Source: Ketobacter sp. MCCC 1A13808
GTDB taxonomy: Bacteria > Pseudomonadota > Gammaproteobacteria > Pseudomonadales > Ketobacteraceae
Reading direction: 5' to 3'
Assembly: GCF_009746715.1 (NCBI RefSeq)
Contig: NZ_VRKW01000006.1
Span: 186,001 to 250,000, forward strand
DNA: 64,000 nucleotides
Below, one piece after another: positions 55,556 to 64,000 of the stretch. The notes under the pieces are model-generated. The model saw nothing but the letters and a program-made list of their open reading frames with translations, had not been told where the DNA came from and made no database searches. The translations under genes were made by a program, and so were the position numbers. Every line of letters begins with the position of its first letter. The first letter of the stretch is position 1.

Positions 55556-57164
55556 AGTTCCATACCTCACTTAAGGGTTGACCGCGTAACAACAATTGCA
55601 AACGCATATCAACCGTCCTGTCCTCTTCCGGTGCCAGCTTAAAGGCCACCCGCCATGTCTTTCCGTCTTGCAATTTTAATACCGTTAAATCCCTGAAGTT
55701 GCCGGATGACACTTCCAGCCTGGCTTCCATCGGTAGTCCTGCTGCCACCTTGGTCAGATCACCACCGGCAAAATCCACGACGAACTGACGCAAACTGGTA
55801 TCCGGTGAATTGTTTCCGCCGCTGCCAGCCCGGCCTACCCGGGTGCGGACAACTTGTGCGGTCAATTGCTCAGGCATTACCGAATCGGCGGTTTTTAGCC
55901 GATAACGAATCTCCAACTCCTGTCCGGCCTTCAGTTGTTGTTTCGGCACCCAGTAAGCCACAATGTTGTCATTGGTTTCCGAGTCTGTCGGGATTTCCAC
56001 CAACTCGACCCGGCCTTCGCCCCACTCCCCTGTCGGCTCCACCCACAAGCTAGGGCGCTGATCGTAATGCGCTTCAGAATCCAGATAACTTTCAAATTGC
56101 CGGTCACGCTGAAACAGGCCAAACCCTTTTACGTTGGGGCTGACGGACGACGTAATCTGCAATTTTTTCGGATTCGTAAGTGGGCGCCAAATCCATTCAC
56201 CCCCTTGAGTCAGCACTTGCATTCCGTCTGAATCATGCACTTCCGGACGAAAGTCGTCGAAGTGCCGAGTTTTGTTTTCACCAAAATAAAACATGCTGGT
56301 GAGTGGCGCGATGCCCAGTTTAGTGACATCGGTTCGCGCAAAGAGTTTGGCTTCCACATCTACTATGACGGTTGCATTGGGTTTTAATGTGAACTGGTAC
56401 ACACCGGTAACCGAAGGGCTGTCAAGAAGCGCGAGTATTGTCATGCTGGTCGCTTGGGGGGCGGGTTTTTCAATCCAGAACTCGGTGAAGCGGGGGAACT
56501 CTTCGCCACCGGGCTCCCCGGTATTGATGGCAAGCCCACGCGCCGAAATGCCGTATATCTGGCCACCGCCCACTACCCGAAAATACGACGCCCCCTGAAA
56601 CACCAGCAGCTCGTCTTTGTATTCAGCGGAATTCAGTGGGTAGTGGATGCGGTAGCCTGCGTAGCCGGTGTGATGGAAATCGTTGTTGGCCAAGCCCGCA
56701 CTGGGTTTTCCAAATTCAAATTGATGCGCGTCGTAGCCGACCTCGCTGACCTGTTTATTCGGATCAACCACATTGAGTTTCACCGGCTGCTTATACAGAA
56801 AGCCCGGGTGAAACATCTGGATCTCAAAAGCAGATTCGTCGCGAAACAAGGCTGCTTCCGGACGGAAACGAATTGAGCGATATTGGGAGTAACTCATGTT
56901 GGCGAAGGGCGCTGGCAAGGTTTCCTCTGGCACCACATAATCCGTTGCCGCCAGCGCTTTGGCTCGAGCCGTAATCTGATCCAACAAGGCCGGCTGGGGC
57001 TGAGCCGGTGCCGGGTTTATAGCCGCCGCCTGAGGCACCACCGCAGGCGGCTCGGCCGGCTTTGCCGGTGCGCGAACGGTTGGCTGGCTGAAAGCGTGCG
57101 TGGGTACCCAGACAAAACAACAAAACGCCATTGCGAACATCAAACTGGATAAATGGTTGATCAC
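55527..57164 (-). CDS. opgG: Periplasmic glucans biosynthesis protein OpgG
   Basis: Periplasmic protein needed to branch and modify osmoregulated periplasmic glucans. From GTG 57164 the product is 545 residues with a signal peptide (LMFAMAFCCFVWVPTHAFS), a Pro/Ala-rich linker, then the OpgG beta-sandwich. Motifs include YSQYRSIRFRPEAALFRDESAFEIQMFHPG, TSMFYFGENKTRHFDDFRPEVHDSDG and EWIWRPLTNPKKLQ, all typical. GGAG lies about 8 bases upstream of the GTG. The 3' end overlaps opgH, as expected for the opgGH operon. Confidence 0.93.
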   Translation of the reverse strand: MINHLSSLMFAMAFCCFVWVPTHAFSQPTVRAPAKPAEPPAVVPQAAAINPAPAQPQPALLDQITARAKALAATDYVVPEETLPAPFANMSYSQYRSIRFRPEAALFRDESAFEIQMFHPGFLYKQPVKLNVVDPNKQVSEVGYDAHQFEFGKPSAGLANNDFHHTGYAGYRIHYPLNSAEYKDELLVFQGASYFRVVGGGQIYGISARGLAINTGEPGGEEFPRFTEFWIEKPAPQATSMTILALLDSPSVTGVYQFTLKPNATVIVDVEAKLFARTDVTKLGIAPLTSMFYFGENKTRHFDDFRPEVHDSDGMQVLTQGGEWIWRPLTNPKKLQITSSVSPNVKGFGLFQRDRQFESYLDSEAHYDQRPSLWVEPTGEWGEGRVELVEIPTDSETNDNIVAYWVPKQQLKAGQELEIRYRLKTADSVMPEQLTAQVVRTRVGRAGSGGNNSPDTSLRQFVVDFAGGDLTKVAAGLPMEARLEVSSGNFRDLTVLKLQDGKTWRVAFKLAPEEDRTVDMRLQLLLRGQPLSEVWNYVWNPDNIE

Positions 57165-57494
57165 TACTTCAGCTCCGAATTCCGAAATTGTTCCACGGTG
57201 CTTCCCTGTACCCGGACTCCTGCCACACCGAAATAAAACCACGCCCGTGGCCTGCCGTTACGCCAAGCAAGAATTCTGCCAGCAGTCCGGGCAATGCAGG
57301 AAATACACAATTCAGGGGCAAAGGATACAGAAGGAGTTACTAACTAAGGCGTGCGGAGCCAGCAAAAATCAGATAAAAAATGTGAGAAAGTTAAAAAAAT
57401 CAAGGATCAGGGGAAGGTGTAGTCAATACAAAAAGGTCAGGGGAATTTGTAGCTTTTGCAATGAAAGGATCTTAATGGAGAAACCGGTCACCTA
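57165..57494. other. opgG upstream region with an imperfect direct repeat
   Basis: This 330-bp minus-strand leader of opgG holds two similar 17-18 base units, near 57404-57422 (TCAGGGGAAGGTGTAG) and 57435-57452 (TCAGGGGAATTTGTAG), about 31 bases apart. That is near three helical turns and could be a regulator site. A TTGACT lies between them on the minus strand without a good -10. Confidence 0.4.
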
Positions 57495-59207
57495 TCAATT
57501 GTCTTTCTTGGCCCAATACAACTCTACCCCCAAGTGAGCAGACCACTGGTCGTTGGCAAACGCCTGCACCCGGTCTTGCTGACGGCCATAGGAGCTTTTC
57601 AGATAGACATCCACCGCCGGACGCCGGCCTACTTTTTTGGCCGCGTGCCAGGACACCTGTGCGTTTCCGAAATACGAGCGGTTATCCAGTTCACGGTAAT
57701 CAAACTGGTTTTGCTCCATAAATTGATAGCCATAGTTGTACTTCATCAGCACACTCAGCTTATTCGGCACCATATCGATATTCGCTTCGATTCCGTAATT
57801 CTGGTTCTGGAAGGTATGGTCCACTTCCAGCTCGGAGCGCTGATACCACTGCGCATTCAGATTCAGGGACAGCCGGTTAGTCGGTAACCAGCCCAGTTGA
57901 AACTCGGTGGCGTGGTGCAATTGATCCGATGGTTTGTCGTAGGTTTGCTGCACATAGGGAAGCGCCTGCAGCCTCAGGTCTTCATCCGTTACCTGATAGT
58001 CCAGGCTCCAATGCCAGTCGGTATAGGTAAATAACAGATTCAGCCCGACCTCATCCGCTACGTCGACAATTTCATAACCCCGGTTCACTATCAACTGCTG
58101 CTGTTCCTGCTTGCCTGCGCGGAAATAGCGGGCTGTAACGGAGGGTGACCCCAGATTTTTCCAAAAGTGGTTACGCTGGGTTAAGTTACTTAGGTTGTAA
58201 TTAAGACGCACTCCGGAACGCTCAATAACCGGCGCCAGGCTAATCGGTTCCAGTTCTTTGTTGTCGCACTCCTGTTGCCACTCAAACTCCATACCGACGC
58301 CCATCGCGGCCGTTTGGAAATGGAACCGGGCCAAATCACGCCCTTTCGCCAAATCACCGTTGCCGGCGCTGTAGAAGTGCTGGCCTACAGAGCGGTAGTG
58401 AAACTGCCCGGCCCAATAATCCATCCACCCGGAACCGAACACCCCGTCAGACGAAAATCGTAACTGCGCCTGCATGGCTTGATCGGCAACCACATCGGAT
58501 GCTTCGAACCGGTTGGCCGTGTATTCGGAACGGGCATATTCCCAATGCGAGGTAATACTTTTACCCAGCCAACGGGTGTCTGCGGCCATATTCCAGCTGT
58601 TGGATCCGTAGCCGGTGGGCTGGTAGCCAGGAAACAGCTCTTCCTGCTCTTCCCGTTCACCGATATAACCGGCACTCACCTGCAAGGGCCCGGACACATC
58701 ATAGGACATGGTCGCGCCATAGTTCGTCTCGCCCGGCGTGTGTGTGAAAACCACATCGTTGTAATTGGTCGTAGCATTGGTCTTGAGCGCAAACAACTTG
58801 AGTTGATAGCCGGTGGTGGGATCCAGGATTTCGGCTGAAGAACCGTTGCGCTGATAGTTGGCGAACAATAAATCCTGTCTCTGAATGGATAAAGGACTCC
58901 AACGCACTTGCAACGACTCACGCCCACCGGGAAGGTCCGGTGCAGACCAGGTTGAATTGGGACGCACCGATTTTAGGGAATCGGCGGATTCCGCCGCCTC
59001 GGGGGATCCCGCCGGTGACATCGCGTGCGCCGCTTCCGGCGACGCCGATGGATTCGCACTCGCTGCGTTCGCAGCACCCGCCGGATTGATATCCGGGGCG
59101 GAATAACTGGCGACACTGACGTTCGCCGACGCCCAAGCCATCAGTACAAAAAATAATCTAATTGGAAACCGGAACAGGGGTACCGGCACGCCACCAAGAA
59201 ACTTCAA
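57495..59207 (-). CDS. Large predicted outer-membrane beta-barrel protein, unknown function
   Basis: The 570-residue product has a signal peptide (IRLFFVLMAWASANVSVAS), an Ala/Ser/Pro/Glu-rich low-complexity stretch (about 36-78, with PEAA repeats) and then about 450 residues of alternating, aromatic-rich strands. Examples are YGATMSYDVSGPLQVSAGY, HWEYARSEY and GLNLLFTYTDWHWSLDYQV. The pattern suits an 18-22 strand barrel. The end LGVELYWAKKDN lacks a terminal aromatic. I do not recognise a family. It starts at TTG 59207 and precedes opgG by 330 bp on the same strand, so a link to glucan or polysaccharide export is possible but unproven. Confidence 0.65.
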   Translation of the reverse strand: MKFLGGVPVPLFRFPIRLFFVLMAWASANVSVASYSAPDINPAGAANAASANPSASPEAAHAMSPAGSPEAAESADSLKSVRPNSTWSAPDLPGGRESLQVRWSPLSIQRQDLLFANYQRNGSSAEILDPTTGYQLKLFALKTNATTNYNDVVFTHTPGETNYGATMSYDVSGPLQVSAGYIGEREEQEELFPGYQPTGYGSNSWNMAADTRWLGKSITSHWEYARSEYTANRFEASDVVADQAMQAQLRFSSDGVFGSGWMDYWAGQFHYRSVGQHFYSAGNGDLAKGRDLARFHFQTAAMGVGMEFEWQQECDNKELEPISLAPVIERSGVRLNYNLSNLTQRNHFWKNLGSPSVTARYFRAGKQEQQQLIVNRGYEIVDVADEVGLNLLFTYTDWHWSLDYQVTDEDLRLQALPYVQQTYDKPSDQLHHATEFQLGWLPTNRLSLNLNAQWYQRSELEVDHTFQNQNYGIEANIDMVPNKLSVLMKYNYGYQFMEQNQFDYRELDNRSYFGNAQVSWHAAKKVGRRPAVDVYLKSSYGRQQDRVQAFANDQWSAHLGVELYWAKKDN

Positions 59208-59491
59208 ATTTGATTCGCCACTTCCGAATGAACGGCATCACTGCCGTAAATTTAGGCAAGGTTAAACACCAAGACTCGTTGATAACCTGATAATAGGACA
59301 GAACCACGCTATTGAAAGGCAGGAAACCGATAAGTACGGCTATTTCACAGATGTATGGTGACCTCTGTCTACTTTTACAACACACGGTTGGCAGGATACT
59401 TGCTCAGCCCCTTATATCAGCACAAGAAATTACGCGCAAACAAACACTTCGGCAGAACTTGCCCCCGGTAAAGAGTATGAGGAGAACACCC
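59208..59491. other. Divergent region between the barrel gene and the response regulator
   Basis: This 284-bp region separates two divergent genes. An open frame upstream of the response-regulator ATG continues in phase to 59312 but has no protein-like composition. Promoters for both genes are expected; none is clear enough to mark. Confidence 0.4.
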
Positions 59492-60469
59492 ATGAGTAAT
59501 CCTGCATCAATTATCGATTCCAGGAAAAACTACAGTAAAGCCGAGGCTCCCAGAGTACTGGTCGTGGATGACGATGCAACCAGTAGAGAAGCATTGGCGT
59601 TATTGTTACGCCATCATGACATGATTGTATCAATTGCAAAATGCGGTAAAGATGCTTTGAAAATGGTGCAAGAATCCCGTCCCGATTTGGTATTGCTGGA
59701 TGTCACTATGCCGGAGATGGACGGCTACGAAGTTTGCCGCCGCTTAAAAGCAGACCCTGAGACCCGAAACATTATGGTGATCTTCTTGACCGGGATGACA
59801 GACTCCCGCAATGAGGAGAGAGGGCTGGCCCTGGGCGCTCTGGATTACATCACGAAGCCCGTGGTGGTGCCTATTCTAAAAGCCCGGATTAAGAACCACC
59901 TGGAGATGAAGCGTAAAAACGATTTACTGACCGCCCTCGCCCGGCTGGATGGGCTCACCAATATCCCCAACCGGCGCCTGTTTGATTCTTTACTGCATCA
60001 GGAGTGGAGCCGCAGCGCCAGACATAGCCGGCCGATGTCGCTGATGATGATCGATGTGGATTTTTTCAAACGGTATAACGATACCTATGGCCATATCGCC
60101 GGTGATGATTGCTTGCGAGTGGTGGCACGGTTAATTAGCCAGTGTATGAAACGCTCCAGCGATGTGGTCGCCCGCTACGGCGGAGAGGAATTTGTGGTGT
60201 TGCTACCGGAAGCCGAAGAAGCCGACACGCTGGTGCTGGCAGAGAAAATCCGCAAAAAGTTATTGAGTTTGAAGATACCTCATAGCGGATCACCCATTTC
60301 AGATTATCTAACGGTGAGTATTGGATGCTGCACGATGACACCGAATGCGCAGCAATCGCCACAAACGTTGATTATTGCTGCCGACCAGAATTTGTATCAG
60401 GCAAAAGAGTCGGGAAGGAATAAAGTGGTTATCGAAGATCTGTCGCCAAATATACTATTACGCAATTAG
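59492..60469 (+). CDS. Response regulator with REC and GGDEF domains (diguanylate cyclase)
   Basis: Soluble c-di-GMP synthase controlled by phosphorylation. From ATG 59492 (GAGGAG upstream) the protein is 325 residues. The REC domain (about 20-140) has the acidic pocket VLVVDDDAT, phospho-acceptor Asp70 in LVLLDVTMPEMDGYE and the Lys of LDYITKPV. The GGDEF domain (about 150-320) has LTNIPNRRLFDSLL, DVDFFKRYNDTYGH and RYGGEEFVVLLPE, and an intact inhibitory site RSSD before the active loop. A cognate sensor kinase is not in the window. It converges with the thioesterase gene, 20 bp apart. Confidence 0.93.
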   Translation: MSNPASIIDSRKNYSKAEAPRVLVVDDDATSREALALLLRHHDMIVSIAKCGKDALKMVQESRPDLVLLDVTMPEMDGYEVCRRLKADPETRNIMVIFLTGMTDSRNEERGLALGALDYITKPVVVPILKARIKNHLEMKRKNDLLTALARLDGLTNIPNRRLFDSLLHQEWSRSARHSRPMSLMMIDVDFFKRYNDTYGHIAGDDCLRVVARLISQCMKRSSDVVARYGGEEFVVLLPEAEEADTLVLAEKIRKKLLSLKIPHSGSPISDYLTVSIGCCTMTPNAQQSPQTLIIAADQNLYQAKESGRNKVVIEDLSPNILLRN

Positions 60470-60489
60470 CGCCGGAGCGGGGATCTGCA

Positions 60490-60939
60490 TCATTCGGTTG
60501 GAGACATTGCGACATACATCGCCTTCATGCGCACTGCGTCCTGCCCCTCTTCCTGTATCACGATTTCGATATTGATTTTCGCACGGCCTTTACTTTCATA
60601 TGCACTGATGAGCGTGTCGCGCATGGCGCCGGTCACCGTAGTGCTCGCCCGCAACACTCCCCGCACCGGTTTCAAATATTCCACTTCACCTTTCGCCACC
60701 CACACGCTGGGCAGGTGACCAGCGTCCATCAAGGTTAGATGCACCGAACTCCAACCGGTCATGGCACCCACGCAATACAGGCTGCCACCGAAGGCGGTGC
60801 CGTGGGTATTCAAATTCGGTTCCAGGGGCGCTTCCACCATGACAGTGGAACCGTCCCAGGCGACCACGTCGATCCCCATATGGGTAATTAAAGGGACTTG
60901 TTCCTTTAATTTTGAACGTACGTGGTCGAGATTACGCAC
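60490..60939 (-). CDS. Hotdog-fold thioesterase (YiiD C-terminal-like)
   Basis: Predicted acyl-CoA or acyl-ACP thioesterase of 149 residues. Signature features are NLNTHGTAFGGSLYCVGAMTG (hotdog helix with conserved Asn/His/Gly, about 43-63) and WVAKGEVEYLKPV (about 81-93). It starts at GTG 60939, sharing a base with the stop of the BC-BCCP gene (TAGTG), so it is translationally coupled to the carboxylase operon. A product-release or salvage role for the acyl-CoA made there is inference. Confidence 0.82.
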   Translation of the reverse strand: MRNLDHVRSKLKEQVPLITHMGIDVVAWDGSTVMVEAPLEPNLNTHGTAFGGSLYCVGAMTGWSSVHLTLMDAGHLPSVWVAKGEVEYLKPVRGVLRASTTVTGAMRDTLISAYESKGRAKINIEIVIQEEGQDAVRMKAMYVAMSPTE

Positions 60940-63785
60940 TAGATCAAGCCGGTTAGTAACGCGTCGGTACGCGCTACCCTGCGCGCCATCACATCTGCCG
61001 GATTTTCTTCGACTATGATTTCATCGGGCGTCACTTTAAACAGTGGCTGACCCTGTTTGACAATAGAGCCGTCTACATTTTCCAGCAATACCTTGTCGAT
61101 GGTGCAGGCAAACGGGGCAACCACTTTGTTGAACATCTTCATTACTTCGATGATGTAGATAGGCTGGCCCGCTTCAACATGATCACCCTGCTCCACAAAA
61201 GTCGGTGCACCTGGCACTTCACGTCCGTAGAACATTCCTCCGCTCACCGCGACGATTTCATCGGCCTTGGTGGCCGGAGGTGGCACCAACACTTTCATCA
61301 TCTTCGCTTGCAGGGTTTCATCGTGTAATGACTCCGGAATATGTACGTCCAGATTCTCATCGACCAGAAGCTCATAGAAACCGGCTTCCCTGGCAATTTT
61401 GGGGAACGCACTCATGACTTCAACACCCGCCTGGAAACCCACATGGGCGGCTTGCACCTGGCTCCAGGTTGCGGCGTCCAGGCCCCCTTGCGGAGAATCG
61501 GCCTGCAGCAAGTCCTTCAGTTTGGTCCAGTCGCTTTCACCCAGCTTTTGTTCCAGTTCAGCATAGAACTGCAGGGCTTTTTGCAGGATTTCATTGTCCT
61601 GTTTCCAGATACACTCTGCTGCCGGCAGATCGGAGCGATAGTCCATATTCAGGTAATGGTACGTTTCATCCAGCACCTGTATCGGGTTACGCGTCCAGAT
61701 TACAGCATCGCCTTCGAAGCGGATATTGGCTTTATTCAGGCTTAACCAACCGGATAACACGTGGGGGTCGGCAACCAGATTTTCCAGCGCACGCAACAAT
61801 AAAGTGTGCTTGCGGTCCAGGGTCGCATCGACGGCTTGCGCATCGTCGATCTGCGCTTTATAGGAAGCCTTGGTCTGGGCAAAGGCGTACTCCAGATCGA
61901 AATCTGCGGCACCCTGCTTGACCAGCCCCACCAATGTCAGATAAGGCATTACAAATTTAGTTGTGGATTTCGCGTGAACATTTTCTGCCAGGAACCAATG
62001 CACCAGGCCGTAATGGAAATGCAGATTGGTAGACAGATTCTCACCGCTCATTCGGGTACGGCGCAATAGCTCGGCCATTTGCTCATAGCTATGGCGGCGA
62101 TCGTTCCCCACCGTTAACAACAGCGCTACGTTGCTGTCATACGCACCCGCCAGATGGTATTTGATGAATTGCTTGGTATCCGGATTACGGGCGGTAATAC
62201 CCTGGTCATCACGAATCTCACCGTCAATCGGGCTGGACCAGTATTCTATCACCCCACCAGCATGAGGTTTTAACGCATCGTTGGTGGCATTCAGCCGGGC
62301 TTCAACAGACGCACGCTCGCGGGGGATGCGAACCGGTTTCGGCAACGCCTTGCCGTGACGAGCCAACAGCGTCATCGCTTCCACCAAGGAATCCACCACT
62401 AAAAAATCGTCGGGGTTTTCGGGATTGACGAACTTCAGGGCGTAACACAACTCGGAAACGCGGTGTTCCACCTGAATCCGGGTGTTCATTTCCATAAAGA
62501 AGTGGCTGCCTTTATCCACAATACATTCAAATGTGGAAACCGAATCGAGTCCCACCGCAGCACCGAAGCGCTCAGATTCCTGCTCCATTTTCAGCAGAAT
62601 ATCCAGATCGGTTTTGAGTGCTGCCACTTCACCGGCTTTGCCCCCGGCTTCCGCCCTGGCAATGGCTTCTTCCAGCATTTCACTGGTCTGGGAAATCTCT
62701 AACAGTTTTTGCTCGTGCATTTGCAAAGAGCAATCACGAGCGCCCAGCGTGGTACACCAGACACCATTGCCGATCACCTGAATTTCCTGGTGACGCGTGG
62801 TTTCGATGTTAAGTTCGATTAATACGTTCTTGTTATCGCCCACCCCGGTGGTTTTCACTTCCTGCAGAATCTCAATGAGTTTTTCTGCAGCAACCGAGGC
62901 AGCCTCTTTGATACGCGCATCCTGATCGCCTTCGAATGCAGCCGGCGATTGCAATATACGCTGGCCTTTACCGCCACCGCCGCCAATCGCTTTCAAACGC
63001 ACCCGGTTTTCAGGGTAGCGACCAAACACTTCCGCGACCCGTAGAATCGCTTCTGCACAGATTTCGTCAACACTGAGCAGATCGATGGATTTATTATAAG
63101 ATGCATTCAACACCGCATCCGCCACATCTTCCAGCGCTTTGCCCTCTTCCCAGGCCGCCCCATCGACGTCCAGTTGGTGGGTGTCTGCCAGCGCTTTCAG
63201 GCCTTCCAGGTTTCCGGCTTTGCGCACCAACGCCAATGAGGTCAGGTTATCGATCCCGGGGGTAGTGGATACGTCGTTCTGCAGCGCCGTTCTTTTGGCT
63301 TCGTCTTTCGCACCCGCACCGCGAACCGTGGCCGAACAGGGGCCGATAAAATTCAGACCCGCGGCTTCAAGCGCACTAACCAGCGCATCGTCTTCTGCCA
63401 TAAAACCGTAACCGGCGAAGATAGAATCGTGTCCGTTTTCTTTGGCTATGCTGATTATCTGCTGGATTCGCTGGGTACGCTCGTCTTTATCCATACCCGT
63501 GTAATCCGGCACCCGGTGTACCCGGTCCGGATTTGCCATCTGGCGCAACTCCGGCGCTAATGCATTGTTGTAGGTTATGGAATCTTTTTCCGACAGTAGA
63601 ATTCCGTAATCGGTGATGCCCATTTCTTCCCACACGTCCATCACTTCTTTGCGGATCGGACCGCGGCAAATGATCAGCGGCTTCATATCGCTGCAATCAA
63701 ATTGACTTACCCACGCGGAATCCGACGCTTTACGTCGTCGGTCTTTATTCACCAGCGGGTTGTTTGAATAATTTTCGTTGCTCAT
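60939..63785 (-). CDS. Biotin carboxylase/biotin carrier fusion subunit of an acyl-CoA carboxylase
   Basis: ATP-dependent carboxylation of biotin, the first half-reaction of an acyl-CoA carboxylase. The 948-residue product has a biotin-carboxylase N-domain (about 35-150), ATP-grasp region with IGGGGGKGQR (about 268-277) and the catalytic FMEMNTRIQVEHRVSE (about 435-450, normally FIEMNPRIQVEH). A roughly 300-residue linker region precedes a C-terminal biotinyl domain with EVMKMFN, the biotinylated Lys883. Residues near 165-255 (ahead of the Gly-rich loop) look longer than in standard AccC. Divergence suggests a non-housekeeping enzyme. A carboxyltransferase gene lies directly upstream. Confidence 0.88.
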   Translation of the reverse strand: MSNENYSNNPLVNKDRRRKASDSAWVSQFDCSDMKPLIICRGPIRKEVMDVWEEMGITDYGILLSEKDSITYNNALAPELRQMANPDRVHRVPDYTGMDKDERTQRIQQIISIAKENGHDSIFAGYGFMAEDDALVSALEAAGLNFIGPCSATVRGAGAKDEAKRTALQNDVSTTPGIDNLTSLALVRKAGNLEGLKALADTHQLDVDGAAWEEGKALEDVADAVLNASYNKSIDLLSVDEICAEAILRVAEVFGRYPENRVRLKAIGGGGGKGQRILQSPAAFEGDQDARIKEAASVAAEKLIEILQEVKTTGVGDNKNVLIELNIETTRHQEIQVIGNGVWCTTLGARDCSLQMHEQKLLEISQTSEMLEEAIARAEAGGKAGEVAALKTDLDILLKMEQESERFGAAVGLDSVSTFECIVDKGSHFFMEMNTRIQVEHRVSELCYALKFVNPENPDDFLVVDSLVEAMTLLARHGKALPKPVRIPRERASVEARLNATNDALKPHAGGVIEYWSSPIDGEIRDDQGITARNPDTKQFIKYHLAGAYDSNVALLLTVGNDRRHSYEQMAELLRRTRMSGENLSTNLHFHYGLVHWFLAENVHAKSTTKFVMPYLTLVGLVKQGAADFDLEYAFAQTKASYKAQIDDAQAVDATLDRKHTLLLRALENLVADPHVLSGWLSLNKANIRFEGDAVIWTRNPIQVLDETYHYLNMDYRSDLPAAECIWKQDNEILQKALQFYAELEQKLGESDWTKLKDLLQADSPQGGLDAATWSQVQAAHVGFQAGVEVMSAFPKIAREAGFYELLVDENLDVHIPESLHDETLQAKMMKVLVPPPATKADEIVAVSGGMFYGREVPGAPTFVEQGDHVEAGQPIYIIEVMKMFNKVVAPFACTIDKVLLENVDGSIVKQGQPLFKVTPDEIIVEENPADVMARRVARTDALLTGLI

Positions 63786-63823
63786 GTTCTAAATCCTATT
63801 AATTCTCATCAACCAGTGGTTAC

Positions 63824-64000
63824 TTAGTGGAACTCACGTTGCACGCCGCTCATGGGAGCCGCTTTATAGTGCCGTAACAAGAACTCAAGATTCTGTGCCA
63901 GGCTGTGCCGCAGGTCATAGGGCATGACCAGTTGTGAAATGGAGCCCAGACTCAGAGCTTCCTTCGGATTCATCAGTTCTTTTTCATACAGCGCGTTGTA
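63824..64000 (-). CDS. Acyl-CoA carboxylase carboxyltransferase subunit, C-terminal 58 residues
   Basis: The frame entering from the right edge reads [20 protein letters not shown] and ends at TAA 63824-63826 with SGVQREFH. The segment resembles the C-terminus of biotin-dependent carboxyltransferases. It is 38 bp upstream of the BC-BCCP gene and in the same direction, as expected for the partner subunit. The rest lies outside the window. Confidence 0.8.
   Translation of the reverse strand, partial: YNALYEKELMNPKEALSLGSISQLVMPYDLRHSLAQNLEFLLRHYKAAPMSGVQREFH

Overview
The window looks like a chromosomal segment of a gammaproteobacterium of the Pseudomonadales/Oceanospirillales type (marine relatives such as Marinobacter, Alcanivorax or Ketobacter are my guess, from gene order and not from a search). 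The backbone follows the order known in Pseudomonas: aroB-aroK-pilQPONM / ponA / maeB / nuclease-rpmE / priA / argS-SPOR-hslV-hslU-DUF971 / ubiE-ubiJ-ubiB / hisE-tatA-tatB-tatC, then dtd-pip and opgG-opgH. I saw no rRNA, tRNA, CRISPR array, insertion sequence or phage gene.

Layout. 1-6.4 kb (minus): shikimate genes and the type IV pilus assembly operon pilMNOPQ. 6.5-14.3 kb: PBP1A, malic enzyme, a thermonuclease-like protein, L31 and PriA. 14.2-18.8 kb (minus): accessory genes, namely a KAP-type membrane P-loop protein, a small PEP-CTERM-like protein and two tandem membrane diguanylate cyclases. 19-23.8 kb: argS, SPOR protein, HslVU and a DUF971 protein. 24-30 kb: acyltransferase, extra ABC1 kinase, ubiquinone genes. 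30-31.8 kb: hisE and tatABC. 31.8-35.2 kb: a putative metal-uptake operon (small exported protein, His-rich outer-membrane barrel, ZnuA-like and ZnuB-like proteins) with no local ATPase gene. 35.1-36.6 kb: dtd and pip.

37-53.3 kb is the accessory island. It holds a secreted PETase/cutinase-like alpha/beta hydrolase paired with a lipase-foldase-like protein. Four large exported modular proteins follow, built from chitobiase-C-terminal-like (CHB_HEX_C-like) modules alternating with carbohydrate-binding-like beta-sandwiches. Two of them also carry Ig-like, LamG and SGNH-esterase domains. Three of the four are lipoproteins. This island sits between dtd-pip and opgGH, which are close neighbours in Pseudomonas, so it is probably an insertion or local expansion. 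A plausible joint role is binding and de-esterification of a polysaccharide or polyester at the cell surface. This is the best candidate here for an undescribed system.

53.4-60.5 kb: opgGH (periplasmic glucan synthesis), a large predicted outer-membrane barrel and a REC-GGDEF response regulator. 60.5-64 kb (minus): a biotin-dependent acyl-CoA carboxylase operon (carboxyltransferase tail, BC-BCCP fusion, hotdog thioesterase) running off the right edge. Three diguanylate cyclases, type IV pili, opgGH and the modular surface proteins together suggest a surface-attached lifestyle; this is inference.
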